Shown: positions 59,964 to 64,000 of the stretch, one piece after another | How the letters are laid out: the number at the start of each line of letters is the position of its first letter | Numbering within the stretch: the first letter of the stretch is position 1 | DNA from: Deltaproteobacteria bacterium | Lineage (GTDB): Bacteria; Myxococcota_A; UBA9160; UBA4427 | DNA: 64,000 nucleotides | NCBI GenBank assembly: GCA_016713665.1 | Contig: JADJOR010000001.1 | Span: 992,001-1,056,000, forward strand | Direction: 5' to 3' | Notes under the pieces: generated by a model | Database searches by the model: none | Told to the model about the DNA's origin: nothing | What the model saw: only the letters and a program-made list of their open reading frames with translations | Program-made: the position numbers and the translations under genes

Positions 59964-61265
59964 TCAGGCCACCGCGCGGACCGGCAGGCGATGGATCGCC
60001 GAGACGTGCAGGTTCGGTACGCGCTCGGCCGGGCCCGCGAGCTCCATCTTCGGGAGCACCGGGATCAGCGCCCGCAGCGCCGCCCGCAGCTCCCAGCGCG
60101 CGAGGTTCGCGCCGAGACAGAAATGCGCGCCGTAGCCGCCGAACGCGAGGTGGCGATTCGGCTCGCGCCCGATGTCGAAGCGATAGGGATCCTCGAAGAC
60201 GGCCTCGTCGCGATTGGCGGACGGGTACCACATCCCGACGTCTTCCCCGGCCGCGATCTTCACCCCGGCGAGCTCGAAGTCCGCGATCGCCGTCCGCGCG
60301 AACTGCAGCACGGGCGAGGTCCAGCGCAGGATCTCCTCCGCTGCGGAGACGACGAGCTCCGGATGTCGACAGAGCCGATCACGCTGCTCCGGATTCGAGA
60401 GCAGCGCGTGGACACCGCCGGAGATGGCGTTCTGCGTGGTCTCGTTGCCGGCGGCGAGGACGACGAAGAGATAGCCCTGCAGCTGTTGTTCGGTGAGGCG
60501 CTCTCCATGGAGCTTCGCGTGGATCAGCTGGGTCGAGAGATCGTCGCCCGCGGCCCCTCGCGCCTCGCGGTCCTGCACGAGGCGGACCATGTACTCGGTC
60601 ATCTCCTCGACCGCGCGCGCGACGCCCGCATTGCGGTCCTCGCCCGGCAGGAAGAAGGCGCTCTCGGGCGCCCCGATCATGACGTTCGTCAGCTGCTTGA
60701 GCCGTCTCCAGTCGCCGGGCGGGAGCCCCATCATCTCCCCGATCGCGGCGAGGGGGAGCTTCTCGGCGAAGGCCTTCACGAAGTCGCAGACCTCAAGGCG
60801 CCCGGCCGCGCTCTGCAGCTCGTCCTCGAGCTCCCGGGCGAATTGCTGCGAGAGCTCCGCGAAGTGGCGTTCGAGGGAGCGCAGCGCCGCAGGCGTGAAG
60901 CGCTTCGCGATCAGCAGCCGGAAATCGCGGTGGCGCGGATCGTCCATGAAGATGAAGTCCGCGGGCTCCTCCGGATCCCAGCCCCGCGCCGCGATCCGCG
61001 CCGCCGTCGATTGGCGCTGACGTGCCTCGTCGACCCGGTCGAAGATGCGAAGCCTTCGGCTGTTGACGAAGACCTCGGAATGCTTCGAGATCGTGAGGAT
61101 GTCTTCGTGCCGGGTCACCGCCCAGAACGGATCGATCCCCTCGCGCTCGTACCAGAAGACGGGCGCTTCGCGTCGGAGCAGGTCCCACTCCTGCCAGGGA
61201 TAGCCGCGGGTGACGTAGAGATCCTTGTCGTGGATGTCGATCGTGTCGAGACGGAGCGCCGTCAT
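59964..61265 (-). CDS. Cytochrome P450, CYP125/CYP142-like candidate
   Basis: A 433-residue P450 with all standard motifs: I-helix LAAGNETTQNAISGG, ExxR in EEILRW, and heme loop FGGYGAHFCLGANLAR with Cys383. FIFMDDPRHRDFRLLIAKRFTP is the common C-helix region. The AGNETT I-helix and the overall pattern recall bacterial steroid C26/27 monooxygenases, but substrate cannot be read from sequence. It has the normal threonine, in contrast to the P450 at 46872. It lies 73 bases after the SDR gene at 61339 and before the CMD gene, all leftward. Confidence 0.9.
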   Translation of the reverse strand: MTALRLDTIDIHDKDLYVTRGYPWQEWDLLRREAPVFWYEREGIDPFWAVTRHEDILTISKHSEVFVNSRRLRIFDRVDEARQRQSTAARIAARGWDPEEPADFIFMDDPRHRDFRLLIAKRFTPAALRSLERHFAELSQQFARELEDELQSAAGRLEVCDFVKAFAEKLPLAAIGEMMGLPPGDWRRLKQLTNVMIGAPESAFFLPGEDRNAGVARAVEEMTEYMVRLVQDREARGAAGDDLSTQLIHAKLHGERLTEQQLQGYLFVVLAAGNETTQNAISGGVHALLSNPEQRDRLCRHPELVVSAAEEILRWTSPVLQFARTAIADFELAGVKIAAGEDVGMWYPSANRDEAVFEDPYRFDIGREPNRHLAFGGYGAHFCLGANLARWELRAALRALIPVLPKMELAGPAERVPNLHVSAIHRLPVRAVA

Positions 61266-61338
61266 GCTCTTTCCCTCACAGGCCGTGCGACCGCCGCCGG
61301 GACCGCCTCGCATCCGATCGCGACGCCCCTCACGCTTC

Positions 61339-62121
61339 TCAGGCCAGATTGAAGCCCGGCATGAAGCAGCCGCTGGCGGCGCCTCCGTCGACCGGAAGGT
61401 CGATGCCGGTCACGTTCGCGCTCGCGTCGGAGACGAGATAGGCCACCGCGTTGGCGATCGACGAAAAGGGCGTCTCGCCGGAAATGCCCCGGTTGCCGAG
61501 GTAGAACGCGACGTCCTCCGGCATGTCCGTGAGGGTATGCGCCCAGGGCAGGAACATCTCGCCGTTGCCGCCGGCCGGGCAGACGGTATTCACGCGGATG
61601 CCGGCACGGCCGAGCTCCATCGCGTTCGACTTGGCGAGACCCCGCAGCCCCCACTTCGACGCGGCGTAGGCGCAGATCCCGTTCATGCCGATCATGCCGT
61701 CGATCGAGCCGATGTAGACGATCGCGCCCTTGCCCTGCTTCTTCATCGAGGGCACGACGGCGCGCGTCCCGAGGAAGGGGCCGATCAGATTGACGTCCTG
61801 GATCCGACGGAAGGCCTCGGGCGACGTGTTCTCGATCGTGCCGATATGGAGCGCAGCGGCGTTGTGGACGAGCGCATCGATGCGGCCCTCCCGCGCGAGG
61901 GTGCCGTCGACGACGCGCGCCCAGTCTCCCTCGAGCGCGACGTCGAGCTTCTCGAAGCGGGCCGGACCCCCGATGCCCTTCGCGACCGCCTGGCCCGCGT
62001 CGACGAGGATGTCGCCGATCACGATCCTTGCCCCCTGCGCCGCGAGCCCCTCGGCGATCGCACGCCCGACGCCCCGCGCCCCCCCGGTCACGAGAATCAC
62101 CCGATCCTGCAGATCGATCAT
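61339..62121 (-). CDS. Short-chain dehydrogenase, hydroxysteroid-dehydrogenase-like
   Basis: A 260-residue SDR: DRVILVTGGARGVGRAIAEGL, NAAALHIGTIENTS, the catalytic set YIGSIDGMIG / YAASK, and GIDLPVDGGAASG. It is a relative of the SDR at 51922, differing in the substrate loop (FLPWAHTLTDMPED). ATG 62121 has GTGGAGACGGCG upstream; TAGCGT lies about 51 bases upstream on the same strand. It starts the leftward group SDR-P450-CMD and faces the Rieske gene at 62360. Expected role: reversible oxidation of a sterol-like hydroxyl. Confidence 0.9.
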   Translation of the reverse strand: MIDLQDRVILVTGGARGVGRAIAEGLAAQGARIVIGDILVDAGQAVAKGIGGPARFEKLDVALEGDWARVVDGTLAREGRIDALVHNAAALHIGTIENTSPEAFRRIQDVNLIGPFLGTRAVVPSMKKQGKGAIVYIGSIDGMIGMNGICAYAASKWGLRGLAKSNAMELGRAGIRVNTVCPAGGNGEMFLPWAHTLTDMPEDVAFYLGNRGISGETPFSSIANAVAYLVSDASANVTGIDLPVDGGAASGCFMPGFNLA

Positions 62122-62359
62122 CGCCGTCTCCACTTCTCGCGCGGCCGCGCGGCCTGCAACCATTCGGTCCGACGCTAGCAAGCCCGCTCGTCCCCGGAAG
62201 CCGCGGCGGAAACGGCTCGCCCTGGGTTTCGATCGGGTTACCATGCTCGAGTCGCGGGCGCCTGGGCGTCGCATGGTGGCGGCAGGTCGAGGCCGGTCGC
62301 GCTGGGCGGCGGCGGGCTGCATCGGCGAGCGATCGGCGACGTGGGGTACGAGGTCTGCG

Positions 62360-63352
62360 GTGGCCCGATTTCCTTTCGGCATTCCCAACGGCTGGTTCCT
62401 CGTCGCCTTCGCCGATGAGCTCGCCCCCGGACGGGTGATCGCGCTTCGGCGCCTCGGTCGCGAGCTCGTCGTCTTTCGCGGCGAGTCGGGTGGCGTCCAC
62501 GTCCTCGATGCCCACTGCCCCCACCTCGGCGCCCATCTCGGCGTCGGGGGTCGCGTCGTCGGCGACACCCTCGCGTGTCCCTTCCACGGCTGGCGCTTCG
62601 CAGGCGATGGGGCCTGCGCCGGGATCCCCTACGCGAAGCGCATCCCGCGAGGCGCCCGGGCGACCTCCCATCCGGTCGTCGAGCGGCACGGCATGATCTT
62701 CGTCTGGCACCACGCCGCCGGACTTCCGCCCGATTTCGAGATCCCGGCGCTGCCCGAATGGGGCGACGCGGAGTGGATGGACACCTGGCTGCGCTGGGAC
62801 TGGACGGTCCGGACGCATCCCCAGGAGATGGGCGAGAACGGCATCGATTGGCCCCATTTTGCGACGATCCACCGGATCCCCGCCCCCTCGGACCGCCGCT
62901 GGGCATTTCGCGAGCGCTCGTATTTCTGGCAGGTCGGCGGGACCAAGCCGGTCGACGCGCTGGCGAGCGGCCAGGACGAGATCCTGATGTTCGGCGAGAA
63001 CTGGGGGCTCGGATACAGCTGGCTCAAGCAGCGCGGTCATTACGAGACCGTCGTCGTGACGGGCATGACGCCCGTCGACGCCGAGACGACCTGCGTCCGG
63101 ATGGCGGTGATCGCGAAGATCGGGCGCTCGCCCTCTCCTTCGTTGCGCGCCGAGTTCGAGCGCTACATGAAGGAGCACGCGGCGTTCGCCGAGGCCGACT
63201 TCCCGATCTGGGAGAACAAGGTCTATCGCGAGCGACCGATCCTCTGCGATGGCGACGGACCGATCGCCGACTATCGTCGCTGGGCCGCGCAGTTCTACAC
63301 CCCGAACGCGAGCACGAATGCGCGCTCGACCAGCAGACCTGACTTGACGTGA
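62360..63352 (+). CDS. Rieske oxygenase, Daf36/Neverland/KshA-like
   Basis: A 330-residue Rieske non-heme iron oxygenase. Start FPFGIPNGWFLVAFADELAPG; cluster ligands CPHLGAHLG and CPFHGWRF; iron site NGIDWPHFATIH (Asp plus two His). The short chain, PNGWF start, AHCPHLGAHLG and the GIPYAKRIP strand fit the cholesterol 7-desaturase/KshA branch rather than dioxygenase alpha subunits. GTG 62360 is chosen for GAGG upstream and its place just before the conserved strand. It faces the hydroxysteroid-dehydrogenase-like SDR and P450. Role: sterol or 3-ketosteroid hydroxylation/desaturation with an external reductase; this is inference. Confidence 0.87.
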   Translation: MARFPFGIPNGWFLVAFADELAPGRVIALRRLGRELVVFRGESGGVHVLDAHCPHLGAHLGVGGRVVGDTLACPFHGWRFAGDGACAGIPYAKRIPRGARATSHPVVERHGMIFVWHHAAGLPPDFEIPALPEWGDAEWMDTWLRWDWTVRTHPQEMGENGIDWPHFATIHRIPAPSDRRWAFRERSYFWQVGGTKPVDALASGQDEILMFGENWGLGYSWLKQRGHYETVVVTGMTPVDAETTCVRMAVIAKIGRSPSPSLRAEFERYMKEHAAFAEADFPIWENKVYRERPILCDGDGPIADYRRWAAQFYTPNASTNARSTSRPDLT

Positions 63353-63404
63353 ACCGCCTCGATTCGACTCGACCCGACCCGACCCGAAGGAGCCCGTTCG
63401 TTCG

Positions 63405-63920
63405 ATGCCGACCCCCAGCCCGACCTCTCCCGCCGCCGCCGCGGAGGAAGCCCTGGCCCATTGCCAGATCCAGACGCTGCTCGCCGTCTACTATCAGGCG
63501 CTCGATGCAGGCGATCTCGATCGCCTCGAGCGCGAGGTGATGGCACAGGACGCGACCTGGAACGTGATCCAGGTGGCGGGCACGGGGCGGATCGAGGACG
63601 AGGTCTCGGGGCGGGGCGCGGTGATCGCCTGGTTCCGCAAGATGCTCGGGGGCGGGGTCAGCATGAGTGACGGCGGGGTGCTCCATTTCCTCTCGACCCA
63701 CGCGATCCGGGTCGAGGGCGACCGGGCGACCTCGACGAGCCATCTGCAGGCGGTCTCGCAGCCGACCCGCGAGATCCTCGCGACCGGCGTCGCCGAGGCC
63801 GAACACGTCCGAACCGACGCGGGCTGGCGGATCCGCCGCTACCGCGTCACCGAACGCATCACCGACGCCGACATGCAGGCCCTGCAGGCGACCCTGTCGC
63901 TCGCGCTCGAACGGGCCTGA
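63405..63920 (+). CDS. SnoaL-like domain protein
   Basis: A 171-residue NTF2/SnoaL-fold protein: QIQTLLAVYYQALDAGDLDRLER at the start, DATWNVIQVAG, LHFLSTHAIRVEGDRATSTSHL and EHVRTDAGWRIRRYRVTERI at the end. No signal peptide, unlike the SnoaL-like lipoprotein at 23783. GAAGGAGCCCGTTCG precedes the ATG. It follows the Rieske gene by 52 bases and may act on its product, as ketosteroid isomerases share this fold; the exact role is unknown. Confidence 0.85.
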   Translation: MPTPSPTSPAAAAEEALAHCQIQTLLAVYYQALDAGDLDRLEREVMAQDATWNVIQVAGTGRIEDEVSGRGAVIAWFRKMLGGGVSMSDGGVLHFLSTHAIRVEGDRATSTSHLQAVSQPTREILATGVAEAEHVRTDAGWRIRRYRVTERITDADMQALQATLSLALERA

Positions 63921-63960
63921 GGACGGAACCCGAATGACGAACCGGATCAAGGAGAGAGCC

Positions 63961-64000
63961 ATGTCGACCTTTCGACCCTCGCGCCGCGCCCCGAGCTCCC
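63961..64000 (+). CDS. Start of a gene cut by the right edge
   Basis: ATG at 63961 is preceded by AAGGAGAGAGCC, a strong ribosome-binding site, and is open to the end (MSTFRPSRRAPSS). Only 13 codons are visible, so no function can be given. It is 40 bases after the SnoaL-like gene and is probably in the same transcript. Confidence 0.5.
   Translation, partial: MSTFRPSRRAPSS

Overview
This 64 kb window comes from a GC-rich (about 70 percent by eye), Gram-negative-type chromosome. Support for that: predicted lipoproteins, a TonB-like protein and two PEP-CTERM (exosortase-sorted) proteins. F420/flavin luciferase-like oxidoreductases, DUF1214 proteins, amidohydrolase_2 proteins and thiolase-like/DUF35 pairs suggest a deltaproteobacterial or Myxococcota/Binatota-like free-living heterotroph. 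The lineage cannot be fixed from this sequence alone. Coding density is very high, no intergenic gap exceeds 300 bases, and I see no rRNA, tRNA, CRISPR array, insertion sequence or phage gene.

Layout. 1-7.5 kb is envelope and nutrient-uptake material: a gene cut by the left edge, a CstA-type transporter, a small membrane protein, and two divergent PEP-CTERM proteins, one a 1030-residue beta-propeller/di-heme protein. 7.5-34.4 kb is a catabolic region in short operons that change strand often. It holds two luciferase-like oxidoreductases, a Gfo/Idh/MocA dehydrogenase, four amidohydrolases, an SCP2-PhyH dioxygenase, two MDR alcohol dehydrogenases, a Baeyer-Villiger-type monooxygenase, a PQQ sugar dehydrogenase, a Rieske oxygenase overlapping a 3-ketosteroid-dehydrogenase-like flavoprotein, two DUF1214 proteins, a first thiolase-like/DUF35 pair, a nitroreductase and a sulfotransferase. 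34.4-37.3 kb is an envelope block: two divergent paralogous exported proteins and an M48 metalloprotease. 37.4-39.7 kb has a second thiolase-like/DUF35 pair and a GNAT acetyltransferase.

39.7-48.1 kb is the most coherent unit. A leftward operon encodes a thiolase-like protein, its DUF35 partner, a fused double acyl-CoA dehydrogenase, a family III CoA transferase and a double-hotdog MaoC hydratase. It faces a rightward VOC protein, a cytochrome P450 and a glutathione peroxidase. The content matches the logic of the mycobacterial igr operon, which removes the last steroid side-chain carbons by dehydrogenation, hydration and retro-aldol cleavage.

48.7-63.9 kb has short-chain dehydrogenases, an extradiol ring-cleavage dioxygenase, a major facilitator transporter, a second sulfotransferase, a solute-binding protein, a TonB-like protein, a carboxymuconolactone-decarboxylase-family protein, a second P450, and a Daf36/Neverland/KshA-like Rieske oxygenase next to a hydroxysteroid-dehydrogenase-like SDR.

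Taken together the enzymes fit CoA-dependent and oxygenase-dependent breakdown of steroid-like or other polycyclic/isoprenoid compounds. The substrate is an inference. Nine places show a gene whose reading frame is broken, eight of them between 49.0 and 57.5 kb. Most look like contractions of one or two bases in short repeats, so assembly error and true gene decay both have to be considered.
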